From assembly GCF_000621145.1 (NCBI RefSeq), contig NZ_JHZB01000009.1:1-64000 (forward strand): 64,000 bases of DNA. Reading direction: 5' to 3'. Below the pieces are notes generated by a model. The model saw nothing but the letters and a program-made list of their open reading frames with translations. It did no database searches and was not told the DNA's origin. Below are positions 32,900 through 42,454 of the stretch, one piece after another. The DNA comes from Desulfobulbus elongatus DSM 2908. Its GTDB lineage: Bacteria; Desulfobacterota; Desulfobulbia; Desulfobulbales; Desulfobulbaceae. Position 1 is the stretch's first letter. Each line of letters begins with the position of its first letter. The position numbers and the translations under genes are program-made.

Positions 32900-34390
32900 A
32901 TGCGCCGCCACATCCCCTTTCGATTCCGCCTTTGCCTTCTGTTTGCCTGGGGAAGCGCGCTGCTGGCCGCCTGCGCTCCGGTCGGCCCCGATTACCAGGC
33001 CCCGCAGCCGCAGATGCCCTCCCGCTGGGGCGAGGCCGCCACCACGGACAGCGGCGACCATGCCGAGGCGCTTGCCCGCTGGTGGTCCCTGTTCCACGAT
33101 CCCCTGCTCGACACCCTCATTCACCGGGCCATGGCGGCCAACCCGGATCTCAGGATCGCCGAGACCCGCATCCGCGAGGCCAGGGCCCTGTACCGGCAGG
33201 CCGTCGCCGGGGGATTGCCCTCGGTGGATGCGGGCGGCAGCTTCACCAACAGCCGCCAGAGCGAGAACGTGCGGGACCGGGACAACGCCCGGACCCAGGA
33301 CCTGTTCCAGGCCCAGTTCGACGCCAACTGGGAGATCGACGTGTTCGGCTCCGTCCGGCGGCAGATGGAGGCGGCCGAGGCCAACCTCGCCGCCGCGGAG
33401 GAGGACCGGCGGACCGCCCTCGTTTCGCTGGCCGCCGAGGTGGCCCGGAATTACGTCGAACTGCGGGCCAGCCAGCAGCGGCTGGCCATAGCCGGGGAAA
33501 ACAGCCGTATCCAGGAACAGACCGTGGCACTGGTGCGCGGCAAGTTCCGGCTTGGCCTGGGCGGCGACCTGGAGGTGGCCCAGGCCGAAACCCTGCTGGC
33601 CGAAACCAGGGCGGAGATGCCGGCCCTGGAAAGCGGCGCGGCCCAGGCCATGCATCAGCTGGCCCTGCTCCTCGGCCAGCAGCCGCAGACCCTGAAGGCG
33701 GAACTGACCCCGGCGGGCGCCACCCCGCCGGTGCCGCCGCGCCTGCCCCTTTCCCTGCCCTCGGAACTGTTGCGCCAGCGGCCCGACATCCGCAGCGCCG
33801 AGCGGCAATTGGCCGCCGCCACCGCCACCGTGGGCGTCGCCACGGCCGAGCTGTTTCCCCGTTTTTCCCTGGCCGCCCTGATCGGCCTGCAGAGCACGTC
33901 GCTCGGCGATCTGGTCACCAGCGGCAGCCGCTTCTGGTCGGCCGGTCCCACGGTCAACTGGCCCCTGTTCGCCGGCGGCAGGATCCGGGCGGCGATCGAG
34001 GCCAGCGAAGCCCAGCGCCGGCGCGCCGAACTGACCTATGAAAAAACAGTGCTCACGGCCTTGGCGGAGGCGGAAAACGCGCTCGTCGCCCTGGACCGCG
34101 AACGGGAAACCCACGAGATGCTGAAAACGGCCGTGGACGCCAGCCAGCGGGCGATGCACATCGCCCACGGCCAGTACCAGGCCGGGCTCACCACCTTTCT
34201 CAACGTGTTGCAGAGCGAAAACGCCCTCTATCAGTCCCAGGACAAGCTGGCGCAGAGCGGCCAGCGCCTGGCAGTCAACATGATCGCCCTGTACAAGGCC
34301 CTGGGCGGCGGCTGGCAATTCCACTCCCCCGACACGGCCCCGCTCTTCTCCGGTCCCGATACCGCGCCCCTTGCAAGGAATACCCCATGA
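32900..34390 (+). CDS. RND efflux outer-membrane lipoprotein (NodT/OprM family)
   Basis: A 496-residue TolC-like outer-membrane channel. It has a lipoprotein signal ending in LLAACAPVGPDY (lipid-modified Cys near 24), and two repeats of the efflux-protein helical pattern (RIAETRIREARALYRQAV; SAERQLAAATATVGVATAELFPRF). It is the first gene of a three-gene pump and its stop overlaps the adaptor start by 4 bases. Length and motifs are typical of NodT proteins. Substrates are likely drugs or detergents but cannot be read from the sequence. Confidence 0.93.
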   Translation: MRRHIPFRFRLCLLFAWGSALLAACAPVGPDYQAPQPQMPSRWGEAATTDSGDHAEALARWWSLFHDPLLDTLIHRAMAANPDLRIAETRIREARALYRQAVAGGLPSVDAGGSFTNSRQSENVRDRDNARTQDLFQAQFDANWEIDVFGSVRRQMEAAEANLAAAEEDRRTALVSLAAEVARNYVELRASQQRLAIAGENSRIQEQTVALVRGKFRLGLGGDLEVAQAETLLAETRAEMPALESGAAQAMHQLALLLGQQPQTLKAELTPAGATPPVPPRLPLSLPSELLRQRPDIRSAERQLAAATATVGVATAELFPRFSLAALIGLQSTSLGDLVTSGSRFWSAGPTVNWPLFAGGRIRAAIEASEAQRRRAELTYEKTVLTALAEAENALVALDRERETHEMLKTAVDASQRAMHIAHGQYQAGLTTFLNVLQSENALYQSQDKLAQSGQRLAVNMIALYKALGGGWQFHSPDTAPLFSGPDTAPLARNTP

Positions 34391-35595
34391 AGCTGTCGTT
34401 CCCCGCCTTTCCTCCGGTGCCTCGCGGCCACGCCCCGGTCGCGCCGCCGTCCCCCCTCCTGTGCCTGCTGACCTGCCTGCTCGCCCTGCTCGTCCTGGCC
34501 GGCTGTTCACCGGAGCATGAGGGGCAGGCCGGCCAGAAACGGCAGGCCGGCATCCCGGTCACCGTGGCCGAGAGCACCACAAAGACGCTGCCCGTGGAGC
34601 TGACCGCCACCGGCCATGTCGAGGCCGAGTCCACGGTGGAAATCCGCTCGCAGGTCACCGGTACGCTGAAAACGGTCCATTTCCGCGAGGGCGATTCGGT
34701 CAAGGCCGGGGAACTGCTGTTCACCATCGATCCCCGCCCCTTTGCCGCCGATCTGGCCAAGGCCGAGGCCGACCTGGCCAGGGACAGGGCCGAGCTGGAC
34801 AATGCCCGCCGCGAAGCCGCCCGCTACGCCCTGGCCGTGCAGAAGGGCTATGTGTCGCAGGAACAGGCCGATCAGGCCGCGACCCTGGTGGCCACCCTCA
34901 CCGCCACGGTCAAGGCGGACGAGGCGGCGGCGAACAGGGCCCGGCTGGAGCTGGAATACTGCTCGATCCGCGCCCCGTTCGCAGGCCGCACCGGCGAGCT
35001 GCTCAGCCACCAGGGCAACCTGATCAAGGAGAACGCCGACACGCCGATGGTCACGCTCAAGAAGGTGCAACCCATCCTGGCCGCCTTCACCGTACCCGGC
35101 CACCATCTCCAGGACATCGCCCGCTATCAGTCCGCCGGCAGCCTCAAGGTGCTGGCCACCCTGCAGAAATACGTGAACGACCCACCCCTGGCCGGGGACC
35201 TGGTCTTCGTCGACAACACCGTCGATCCGACCACCGGCATGCTCCGGCTCAAGGCCAGCTTCGCCAATGGCGACCGCCGGCTGTGGCCGGGGCAGTTGGT
35301 CGACGTGCGCATCGAACTCACCCGGCGGCCTGACTGCGTCGTGGTCCCCTCGCAGGCGGTGCAGGTCGGCCAGGAAGGCACCTACGTCTATGTGGTCAAA
35401 GACGACCAGACCGTGGGCTACCGCCCGGTGACCCCCGGCATGCTCCACCAGGGGGAAACGGTGATCGAGTCGGGGCTGGCGGCGGGTGAGCGGGTGGTTA
35501 TCGACGGCCAGTTGCAGTTGGCCGACGGGGTCAGAATCGAGGTGCGCGGCCAGGGCGCGCAGCCCGGTGACGAGGGCAGACGGAGCGCGCCATGA
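34387..35595 (+). CDS. RND efflux periplasmic adaptor (membrane fusion protein)
   Basis: A 402-residue adaptor linking permease and outer-membrane channel. The N-terminal lipobox VLAGC (Cys near 39) follows an unusually long Pro-rich signal. The biotinyl-lipoyl-like (STVEIRSQVTGTLKTVHF ... YCSIRAPFAGRTGELLS), alpha-hairpin and beta-barrel domains follow in order. It overlaps both neighbours by 4 bases (ATGA), so the three pump proteins are coupled in translation. Confidence 0.93.
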   Translation: MKLSFPAFPPVPRGHAPVAPPSPLLCLLTCLLALLVLAGCSPEHEGQAGQKRQAGIPVTVAESTTKTLPVELTATGHVEAESTVEIRSQVTGTLKTVHFREGDSVKAGELLFTIDPRPFAADLAKAEADLARDRAELDNARREAARYALAVQKGYVSQEQADQAATLVATLTATVKADEAAANRARLELEYCSIRAPFAGRTGELLSHQGNLIKENADTPMVTLKKVQPILAAFTVPGHHLQDIARYQSAGSLKVLATLQKYVNDPPLAGDLVFVDNTVDPTTGMLRLKASFANGDRRLWPGQLVDVRIELTRRPDCVVVPSQAVQVGQEGTYVYVVKDDQTVGYRPVTPGMLHQGETVIESGLAAGERVVIDGQLQLADGVRIEVRGQGAQPGDEGRRSAP

Positions 35596-38500
35596 ACGGT
35601 ATCTCCGATCTCTTCATCCGCCGGCCGGTCATGACCGTGCTGGTGATGTGCAGCATCCTGCTCTTCGGCCTGATCGGCTACAAGCAGTTGGCGGTCAGCG
35701 ACCTGCCCAACGTCGATTTTCCGACCATCCAGGTCACCGCCACCCTGCCCGGCGCCAACCCGGACACCATGGCCTCGACCGTGGCCACGGTGCTGGAAAA
35801 GGAGTTTTCTACCATCGCCGGCCTCGACTCGATGAGTTCGGTCTCCACCACCGGTTCCACCCAGATCACCCTGCAGTTCTCCCTGGAACGCGACATCGAC
35901 GCCGCGGCCCAGGACGTGCAGACCGCCATTTCGCTGGCCAACCGCCGGCTGCCCGAGGACATGCCGTCGCCGCCCTCGTTCCGCCGCACCAACCCGGCCT
36001 CGGACCCGATCCTGTTCATCTCCCTCAACAGCCCGACCCTGCCGCTCTCCCTGCTCGACCAGTACGGCCAGACCATGAGCCAGCGGCTGTCGATGATCAG
36101 CGGCGTGGCCCAGATCACCCTGCGCGGCACGCAGAAGTACGCGGTCCGGGTGCAGTTGGACCCGCAGGCCATGAAGGGCTTCGACCTCGATCCCGACGAG
36201 GTGGCCACGGCCATCGACCGGCAGAACGCCAATCAGCCCATGGGCCTGCTGAGCGGGCCGCACACCACCCTGACCCTCAAGGCCAGCGGCGAACTCAAAG
36301 TGGCGGACCAGTACCGCGACATCGTGGTGGCGGTGCGCGGCGGCCGGCCCATCCGCCTGGCCGAGGTGGCCGCGGTGATCGACAGCGTGGAGAACGACAA
36401 GTCCGGCGCCTGGTTCTTCACCCCCACCACCAGGGCCCAGACCATCATGCTGGCGGTGGAGAAACAGCCCGGCGCCAACACCATCGAGGTGGCCGACGCG
36501 GTCAAGGCCATGTTGCCCGCACTGGCCGAGACCCTGCCCGCCTCGGTCAAGCTCTCCATCCTCCGCGACGGCAGCACCGCCATCAGCGAGTCGGCCCTGG
36601 ACATCCAGTTCACCCTGCTGCTCACCCTGTTCCTGGTGGTGCTGGTGATCTTTCTCTTCATCCGCCGGCTCAGCGCCACCGTCATCCCCAGCCTGTCGCT
36701 GCCGATGTCGGTGATCGGCACCTTCGCGGTCATGTACCCGCTCGGCTACAGCCTCAACAACATGTCGCTGATGGCGCTGACCCTGGCCGTCGGCTTCGTG
36801 GTCGATGACTCCATCGTGGTGCTGGAAAACATCGTCCGCCACATGGAGATGGGCAAGAGCCGGATGCGGGCCGCCCTGGACGGGGCCCGCGAGGTGAGCT
36901 TCACCATCATTTCCATGACCCTGTCCCTGGTGGCGATCTTCATCCCCCTGCTCTTCCTCGGCGGCATCATGGGCCGGCTGTTCCGCGAATTCTCGGTGAC
37001 CATCGGCGTGGCGGTGCTGGTCAGCGGCGTGATCAGCCTGACGCTGGTGCCCATGCTGTGCAGCCGCTACCTGCGCGAGGGCGGCCACACCCGCCAGAAC
37101 CGGCTGTACCGGCTGACCGAGGCCGGATACCAGTGGATGGTGCGGATCTACGACCGCAGCCTGCTCGCCGTGCTGCGCTACCGGCGGACCACCATGCTCG
37201 TTTCCCTGGTCATCCTGGCGGCCACGGCCTACCTGTTCGCGGTGGTGCCCAAGGGCTTCATTCCCTCGGAGGACCGCGGCTTCATCATGGTTTCCACCCA
37301 GAGCGCCCAGTCCGCCTCCTGGATCTCCCAGGTCGACCATCTCATGGAGCTGGCGGCCATCGTGCAGCAGGACCCCAATGTCGACCGCTTCATGGTCAAC
37401 GCCACCACCACGCCCTTCATGCTGCTGGTGCTCAAGCCCCGCCACGAGCGGCTGTTGAGCGCCGACGAAGTGATCCTGTCCCTGCGGCCCAAGCTCAACG
37501 GCGTGCCCGGCATCCGCGCCATGCTGGTCAACCCCCTGCCGATCAACATCGGCGGCCGCCGCTCGCGCAGTCTCTATCAGCTGACCCTGCAGGGGATCGA
37601 CACCGACCGGCTGTACGCCACGGCCCGGACCCTGGAACGGATCATGCTCGACACCCCGACCCTGATCGACGTTTCCAGCGATCTGCAGATGGACAACCCG
37701 GAACTGAGGGTGGAGATCGACCGCGACCGCGCCCTGCTGCTCGGGGTCTCGCCCAAGCAGATCGAGGACACCCTGTACAGCGCCTACGGCGAGCGCGATG
37801 TGTCGACCATCTTCGGGGCCAACGACCAGTACAGCGTCATCGTCGAATTTCATCCCGACTTCCAGAACGACGCCTCGGCCCTGGACCTGCTGCACATCCG
37901 TTCCGACCAGGGGCCGCTGGTGCCGATCTCCACGGTGGCCACCCTCAGGCAGGGGCTGGGGCCGCTGTCGATCAACCACTCGGGCCAGCTGCCCTCGGTG
38001 ACCCTGTCGTTCAACATCAAGCCCGGCGTGGCCCTGGGCCAGGCCCTGGCCGACTTGCAGCAGCAGGCCGACGAGCTCCTGCCCACCGGCATCACCGCCT
38101 CGTTCCAGGGCAACGCCCAGCAGTTCCAGGCCTCGCAGGCCAGCATGGGCTGGCTTCTGGCCCTGTCGATCGTGGTCATCTACATCGTGCTCGGCATCCT
38201 CTACGAGAGCTACATCCACCCGCTCACCATCCTCACGGCCCTGCCCTTCGCCGGGTTCGGCGCCCTGATCACCCTGCTGCTCTTCCGGGTCGACCTGTCG
38301 ATCTACGCCTTTGTCGGCATCATCATGCTGATCGGCCTGGTGAAGAAGAACGGCATCATGATGATCGACTTCGCCATCGCCGCCCAGCAGGAGGGGAAGA
38401 GCGCCGTCGAGGCCATCCACCAGGCCTGCGTCATCCGCTTCCGGCCGATCATGATGACCACCATGGCCGCGCTCATGGGCGGCATCCCCATCGCCGTCGG

Positions 38501-38681
38501 CTACGGCGCCGGTGCGGAATCGCGTCAACCGCTGGGGCTGGCCGTGGTCGGCGGCCTGCTCTTTTCCCAGACCCTGACCCTCTACGTGACGCCGGTGTTC
38601 TATCTGTACATGGAAGATCTGCAGCAGTGGCTCAAACGGCGCAAAGGCGCCCTGCCGGAGACGGTCGGCACGGCGGACTAG
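35592..38681 (+). CDS. RND multidrug efflux permease (MdtB/AcrB-like)
   Basis: A 1029-residue proton-driven inner-membrane permease of the HAE1/MdtBC type. It has 12 helices in two repeats with two large periplasmic loops. The proton-relay residues are visible as the Asp pair in GFVVDDSIVVLEN (TM4) and the Lys in GLVKKNGIMMIDFA (TM10). The start LFIRRPVMTVLVMCSILLFG is typical. It is the last gene of the operon, followed by a strong terminator. Which compounds it exports is not evident. Confidence 0.95.
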   Translation: MNGISDLFIRRPVMTVLVMCSILLFGLIGYKQLAVSDLPNVDFPTIQVTATLPGANPDTMASTVATVLEKEFSTIAGLDSMSSVSTTGSTQITLQFSLERDIDAAAQDVQTAISLANRRLPEDMPSPPSFRRTNPASDPILFISLNSPTLPLSLLDQYGQTMSQRLSMISGVAQITLRGTQKYAVRVQLDPQAMKGFDLDPDEVATAIDRQNANQPMGLLSGPHTTLTLKASGELKVADQYRDIVVAVRGGRPIRLAEVAAVIDSVENDKSGAWFFTPTTRAQTIMLAVEKQPGANTIEVADAVKAMLPALAETLPASVKLSILRDGSTAISESALDIQFTLLLTLFLVVLVIFLFIRRLSATVIPSLSLPMSVIGTFAVMYPLGYSLNNMSLMALTLAVGFVVDDSIVVLENIVRHMEMGKSRMRAALDGAREVSFTIISMTLSLVAIFIPLLFLGGIMGRLFREFSVTIGVAVLVSGVISLTLVPMLCSRYLREGGHTRQNRLYRLTEAGYQWMVRIYDRSLLAVLRYRRTTMLVSLVILAATAYLFAVVPKGFIPSEDRGFIMVSTQSAQSASWISQVDHLMELAAIVQQDPNVDRFMVNATTTPFMLLVLKPRHERLLSADEVILSLRPKLNGVPGIRAMLVNPLPINIGGRRSRSLYQLTLQGIDTDRLYATARTLERIMLDTPTLIDVSSDLQMDNPELRVEIDRDRALLLGVSPKQIEDTLYSAYGERDVSTIFGANDQYSVIVEFHPDFQNDASALDLLHIRSDQGPLVPISTVATLRQGLGPLSINHSGQLPSVTLSFNIKPGVALGQALADLQQQADELLPTGITASFQGNAQQFQASQASMGWLLALSIVVIYIVLGILYESYIHPLTILTALPFAGFGALITLLLFRVDLSIYAFVGIIMLIGLVKKNGIMMIDFAIAAQQEGKSAVEAIHQACVIRFRPIMMTTMAALMGGIPIAVGYGAGAESRQPLGLAVVGGLLFSQTLTLYVTPVFYLYMEDLQQWLKRRKGALPETVGTAD

Positions 38682-38707
38682 AAAGCGGTGGAAGACCCCC
38701 CGAAACG

Positions 38708-38739
38708 ACAAAAGGCGGCTCATGCGAGCCGCCTTTTGT
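38708..38739. terminator. Bidirectional terminator between RND operon and ndk
   Basis: A 14-bp perfect stem (ACAAAAGGCGGCTC / GAGCCGCCTTTTGT) with loop ATGC, lying between two convergent genes. The A/T ends of the stem supply T-runs in both directions. Confidence 0.9.
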
Positions 38740-38774
38740 ATTGGGCGATGGGTACAGAAGGGGTGCGGAATCGA

Positions 38775-39191
38775 TCAGACCAGCAACTCCAGGCCGGAGA
38801 AGAAGTAGCCGATCTCGAAGGCGGCGGTTTCCGGGGCATCGGAGCCGTGGGTGGCGTTGGCCTCCAGGGATTCGCCGAACTCGCGGCGCAGGGTGCCTTC
38901 GGCGGCGTTGGCCGGGTTGGTGGCGCCCATCAGGTCGCGCCATTTCTTGATCGCGCCTTCAGCCTCCAGCACCATGACGATGCAGGGGCCGCTGGACATG
39001 AAATCGGTCAGCTCGCCGAAAAAGGGGCGCTCCTTGTGGACATAATAAAACCCTTCGGCCTCGCGCTTGCTCAGATACAGCTTCTTCATGCCGACAATCG
39101 TAAAACCTTCGGCATAGATGCGGGCGATGATCTTGCCGGCGTTGCCGGCATTGAAGGCATTGGGCTTGATGATGGCGAATGTGCGTTCCAT
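38775..39191 (-). CDS. ndk: Nucleoside diphosphate kinase
   Basis: A 138-residue cytosolic enzyme equalising NTP pools by phosphate transfer through a histidine. The start [13 protein letters not shown] and the active-site NATHGSD (phosphorylated His near 116) are clear. Length is typical. It is a single gene with a promoter at 39300-39272 and shares a bidirectional terminator with the efflux operon. Confidence 0.96.
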   Translation of the reverse strand: MERTFAIIKPNAFNAGNAGKIIARIYAEGFTIVGMKKLYLSKREAEGFYYVHKERPFFGELTDFMSSGPCIVMVLEAEGAIKKWRDLMGATNPANAAEGTLRREFGESLEANATHGSDAPETAAFEIGYFFSGLELLV

Positions 39192-39271
39192 GGGGTTCTC
39201 CTTGCTGGGCGGTGATCGATGGCAATGCTTCGCGGATGGCTGCGGAAGCGGCGGTTTGCAAATGTGCGCCT

Positions 39272-39300
39272 GCTATACCATGAACCCGGCACGAGGGCAA
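39272..39300 (-). promoter_or_regulatory. Sigma70-type promoter for ndk
   Basis: Minus strand TTGCCC (39300-39295), 17-base spacer, TATAGC (39277-39272), about 80 bases before the ATG. Confidence 0.6.
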
Positions 39301-39348
39301 CAGGGACGGCGGTTCTTTTCGCGGGACCGCGGGATGGCCGCCGATGAC

Positions 39349-39388
39349 AAAAAAGGGGATGCACCCGGTGTTTCCCAGGCGCATCCCC
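39349..39388 (-). terminator. Intrinsic terminator of the solute-binding-protein gene
   Basis: Minus strand GGGGATGC / GCATCCCC stem extended by six more pairs (two or three G-T), loop GAAACA, then TTTTTT. It lies 47 bases after the stop. Confidence 0.9.
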
Positions 39389-39435
39389 GTATCGATCCTT
39401 CCGGGCGGCCAGGCGCCCGACGGCCTTCCGGCCGC

Positions 39436-40593
39436 TTACCGCTCCAGCAGCACGAACCGGCCGTCCTTGACGGTCAGCATGGCAAAGGCGTCCGGTCCCA
39501 GGCCGCCGTGGTCGGCGGGCGAGAAGTTGAAGGTGCCGGCGGTGCCGATCAGGTCCCTGATGTTCTCGATGGCGGCGCGCACCTTGTCCCGGTCCTCGCC
39601 GCCGACCTCGATGGCCTTGGCCAGGATGGTCATGGCGTCATAGGTATGGCCGCCGAAGGTCGAGATCTTCTCGCCGAATTTCTTTTCGTAGGAATCCCGG
39701 TAGGTGAGGAGAAACTCCCGCTGCGGCCCGGCCGGCAGGGAATCGGCCACCAGCAGCCGGCTGGCCGGGAAGATGATGCCCTCGGCGGCCACGCCCGCCG
39801 CCTCGGCGTACTTGATGTTGGCGAAACCGTGGCTCTGGTAGATGGGCACGTCCCATCCGGCCTGGCGGATGTTTTTCGCCAGAATGGACTGGGCCGGCAC
39901 GATCGACCAGTTGACCACCGCCTCGATCTTCGGGTTGGCCTTCAGCTTGGCGACAATGGCAGCAAGATCGGTGGCGCTCTTGTCGTAGACCTCCTCGGCG
40001 ACGATGGCGATGCCGAAGTCCGGGGCGTTCCTGGCCAGCTGCTCCTTGCCGGCCTTGCCGAAGCCGTCGTTGCCGGCCAGCACCGCGATGTTCCTGATCC
40101 CCTTCTTCTGCATGGTGGCGAAAATCTGCTGCGCGGCGAAGGAATCGCTGGGCGCGGTCTTGAACACGTGCGGGGCCACCGGGGTGGTGATGGTCTCGGC
40201 CGCCGAGCAGGAGATCATGATCGTCTTGCCCTCCTCGGCAATCTTCTTGATGCTCAGGCTCTCGCCGCTGGTGGACGGGCCGATGATGGCAAACACCTTC
40301 TCCTCGTCGATCAACTGCTTGGCGAAGGAGACCGCCTTTTCCGGACTGCCGCCCGAATCCTTGACGATCAGTTCGACGGTCTTGCCGTTGATGCCGCCCC
40401 TGGCGTTGATTTCGTCGACCAGCATGCGGAGCGACCGGACCTCGGGTCCGCCCAGAAAGGCCGCCGGCCCGGTCTCGGCGAGGATGGCGCCGATCTTGAT
40501 GCCCGCCGCCAGGGCATACGAGGTCATGAGCAACGAAACCACGGCGCACACACACGCCACCCGCACCATCCGTACCGCACGCACTCCCTTCAT
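39436..40593 (-). CDS. Branched-chain amino-acid-type ABC transporter substrate-binding protein
   Basis: A 385-residue periplasmic protein of the LivJ/Peripla_BP_6 class. It has a Sec signal (MKGVRAVRMVRVACVCAVVS ... SYALA) and ligand-fold motifs IKIGAILAETGPAAFLGG, GPSTSGESLSI and TYDAMTILAKAIE. GTGGAGGAG precedes the ATG, which decides against a frame 27 codons longer. No permease or ATPase gene is adjacent, so it is an orphan or works with components elsewhere. Ligands in this family range from amino acids to aromatic acids and urea. Confidence 0.9.
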   Translation of the reverse strand: MKGVRAVRMVRVACVCAVVSLLMTSYALAAGIKIGAILAETGPAAFLGGPEVRSLRMLVDEINARGGINGKTVELIVKDSGGSPEKAVSFAKQLIDEEKVFAIIGPSTSGESLSIKKIAEEGKTIMISCSAAETITTPVAPHVFKTAPSDSFAAQQIFATMQKKGIRNIAVLAGNDGFGKAGKEQLARNAPDFGIAIVAEEVYDKSATDLAAIVAKLKANPKIEAVVNWSIVPAQSILAKNIRQAGWDVPIYQSHGFANIKYAEAAGVAAEGIIFPASRLLVADSLPAGPQREFLLTYRDSYEKKFGEKISTFGGHTYDAMTILAKAIEVGGEDRDKVRAAIENIRDLIGTAGTFNFSPADHGGLGPDAFAMLTVKDGRFVLLER

Positions 40594-40645
40594 TATCCGC
40601 TCCTCCACGAGACTCAAGAACAATGGGCCTGAAATCGACTGCGTT

Positions 40646-40674
40646 GTTATGACAAAAAGGTGCCGGTTCGTCAA
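40646..40674 (-). promoter_or_regulatory. Sigma70-type promoter for the solute-binding protein
   Basis: Minus strand TTGACG (40674-40669), 17-base spacer, CATAAC (40651-40646), about 55 bases before the start codon. Confidence 0.6.
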
Positions 40675-40719
40675 CGAATACCACGTTTTTGCCGCGGCTC
40701 GGCCGGTGCGGCGCCGGGC

Positions 40720-41376
40720 TCAGCCCATGAGGCGGCCGCGCCGTTCCCTGAACAGGGCGTGCAGGTACCCATTGACCTTGCCGATGAGGTCCAGCGTTTC
40801 CGGATAGTCGGGCGGACGGTTGTCGACGATGGCCCCTTCGCCGGCGTTCCAGGCCGCGACCACCAGGTCGAGCCGGCCGTCGTAGAGGAAATTGTATTTG
40901 GCGACCAGATAGCAGGTCAGCAGGATATTGACCGCGGGATCGAACAGATCCTCGGGTTGGAGGCTGCGCAGTCGTTTGGAAGGGATATGGCGGAAGGTGA
41001 TGCCCAGGGTCAGCAGCTCCCTGGCCGCCGCCTGCGCCGTCGGGTAGAGCAGTTGGCAGAGACCGAGGGCGTTCTTGGGCGAGACCGCGTTCGGGTCGCC
41101 GCCGGATTCGGTCAGCATCAGGGCCCGGATGAAGTCCGGATTCACCTTGTAGCCGGGCCGGATAAAGGCGATCGAACTGAAGGCGACGATCAGCCGGTCA
41201 TACTCGGCGATGCGCTTCATCTGGACGGAGGAAAGCTCGATCGTCTTGTATTTATGAATATAATGACTGATCTGCCTACCCTGGACCGGCCCGGGCACCA
41301 GCAGCGCCCACACCAACGCCGCCAGCACCCCTTTCCGGAGGCCCCCGGCATATCGCCTGCGTTCGTCTTCCCTCAC
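40720..41376 (-). CDS. Lytic transglycosylase (SLT family)
   Basis: A 218-residue exported murein lyase. The SLT motifs are LMLTESGGDPNAVSPKNALG (catalytic Glu in TESGG), LCQLLYPTAQAAA and VVAAWNAGEGAI. The GTG at 41376 is chosen because AAGGAGG lies exactly 7 bases upstream. It gives a short basic N-terminus and one hydrophobic signal segment (GVLAALVWALLVPGPVQG). Longer starts up to 41532 lack any ribosome site. Such enzymes open peptidoglycan for envelope machines or recycling; no assembly partner is directly adjacent. Confidence 0.85.
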   Translation of the reverse strand: MREDERRRYAGGLRKGVLAALVWALLVPGPVQGRQISHYIHKYKTIELSSVQMKRIAEYDRLIVAFSSIAFIRPGYKVNPDFIRALMLTESGGDPNAVSPKNALGLCQLLYPTAQAAARELLTLGITFRHIPSKRLRSLQPEDLFDPAVNILLTCYLVAKYNFLYDGRLDLVVAAWNAGEGAIVDNRPPDYPETLDLIGKVNGYLHALFRERRGRLMG

Positions 41377-41522
41377 CCGTATCCCTCCTTCTTTCCTTTT
41401 CGCGAAACCATCCCGCATCCCACGCGCAGCGCGCCTCCCCGCGCGTCCGTTCCGCCTGCAATTGTGGTGGCCGTGCAAAAATACTATTGACGACCAAGCA
41501 TTATTCATATACCCTCTTTTTA

Positions 41523-41536
41523 TTAGATGCAACTAA
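41523..41536. promoter_or_regulatory. Candidate DtxR-type operator
   Basis: TTAG-ATGCAA-CTAA, a perfect 4-bp inverted repeat with weaker matches extending outward (TTTTTATTAG / CTAAAATAGA), inside an AT-rich leader 34 bases before the ATPase-like gene whose partner is a DtxR regulator. DtxR-family sites share TTAG/CTAA ends. A weak TTGACG lies at 41487. Confidence 0.4.
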
Positions 41537-41569
41537 AATAGACAACCATGCCTTTGAACGGGTGTCCCC

Positions 41570-42454
41570 ATGAAAAAACACGCCATGAGCAGTCGCGCCA
41601 CCTCCATGCGCGGGCATGTCGCCTCCGACCACCTGCCGGGATCTGCACCGGCGGGCAGCGCGCCGGCACACGCCGGCATCAATCGACCGCAGCCACCGGC
41701 AAGCGTCACGGGCGCGGAGTTGACCATTGTCTGCCAGAACAAAACCGTCTGCGAGCATCTGCATTTCGCCGTTCCCAAGGGGGCGGTTTCCGTGCTCGCC
41801 CCCCGCGACGCCCTGTGCAAGGCGGCTCTGCTCGATCTGCTGGCGGGCCGGCAGCGGCCCGCCGCCGGCACCTGCCTGATCGACGGCCACGAGGCCCACA
41901 ACCTGCCGCTGGCGGCCAAGCAGCGAATCGGCATCCTCGAGAACGGCGAGCGCATCTACGAGGTGATGACCATCGGGCAGACGGCGCTGTTTTTCAACGG
42001 CTGCTATCCCGAGTGGCACAACGAGACCTATTATCGGTTGACCGACGGTTTCGGCGTCTCCAGACGGGTGAAGATCAGCAACCTGCACAACCATCAGCGG
42101 GCCCTCGTCGCCCTGGCGGTGCTGCTGGCCCGGAATCCGGACCTGCTCATTCTCGACGACTGGATCACCACCTTCGGCGACAGCACCAGGGCCGTGGTTT
42201 ACGATGCCATCCGGCGGCACGGCGCCCAGCCCGGCAAGACCACGCTGCTCGTCGGCCATCACGCCGGCCTGACCCCGGACCTGATCGACCATCTGATCCT
42301 GGTGGGGCATTCCACCTCGCTGACCATTCCCACCGCCGCCCTGCTCGCCGCGCCCGGCCCGGTACCGGCCGCATCCACCGGCACCATGACGGTGCGGCAG
42401 GTGCCGAACACCGGATCGCTCCGGCAAACGCCACCGCGGCAGGGCCGGGCATGA
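41570..42454 (+). CDS. Degenerate ABC-type ATPase-like protein paired with a DtxR regulator
   Basis: A 294-residue soluble protein with the fold order of an ABC ATPase but ruined nucleotide motifs. The P-loop region reads LAPRDALCKAALLDLLAG (about 76-93), so all Walker A glycines and the Ser/Thr are lost. The signature is NLHNHQ in place of LSGGQ. Walker B survives as LLILDD with Asp at the catalytic Glu position. The H-loop His remains in LVGHH. About 45 N-terminal and 50 C-terminal residues are low complexity. Its stop overlaps the DtxR-like start (ATGA). No permease is adjacent. It probably does not hydrolyse ATP normally and may be regulatory; function is unknown. Confidence 0.7.
   Translation: MKKHAMSSRATSMRGHVASDHLPGSAPAGSAPAHAGINRPQPPASVTGAELTIVCQNKTVCEHLHFAVPKGAVSVLAPRDALCKAALLDLLAGRQRPAAGTCLIDGHEAHNLPLAAKQRIGILENGERIYEVMTIGQTALFFNGCYPEWHNETYYRLTDGFGVSRRVKISNLHNHQRALVALAVLLARNPDLLILDDWITTFGDSTRAVVYDAIRRHGAQPGKTTLLVGHHAGLTPDLIDHLILVGHSTSLTIPTAALLAAPGPVPAASTGTMTVRQVPNTGSLRQTPPRQGRA

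Noticed and set aside
35418-38723. A 1101-residue open frame antisense to the RND permease
   Set aside because: It is rich in Asp/His/Gly/Arg repeats typical of the antisense of GC-rich genes, has no recognisable domain, and the opposite strand encodes an intact permease.
39436-40593. A full branched-chain amino-acid ABC operon
   Set aside because: Only the binding protein is present; neighbours are ndk and a transglycosylase.
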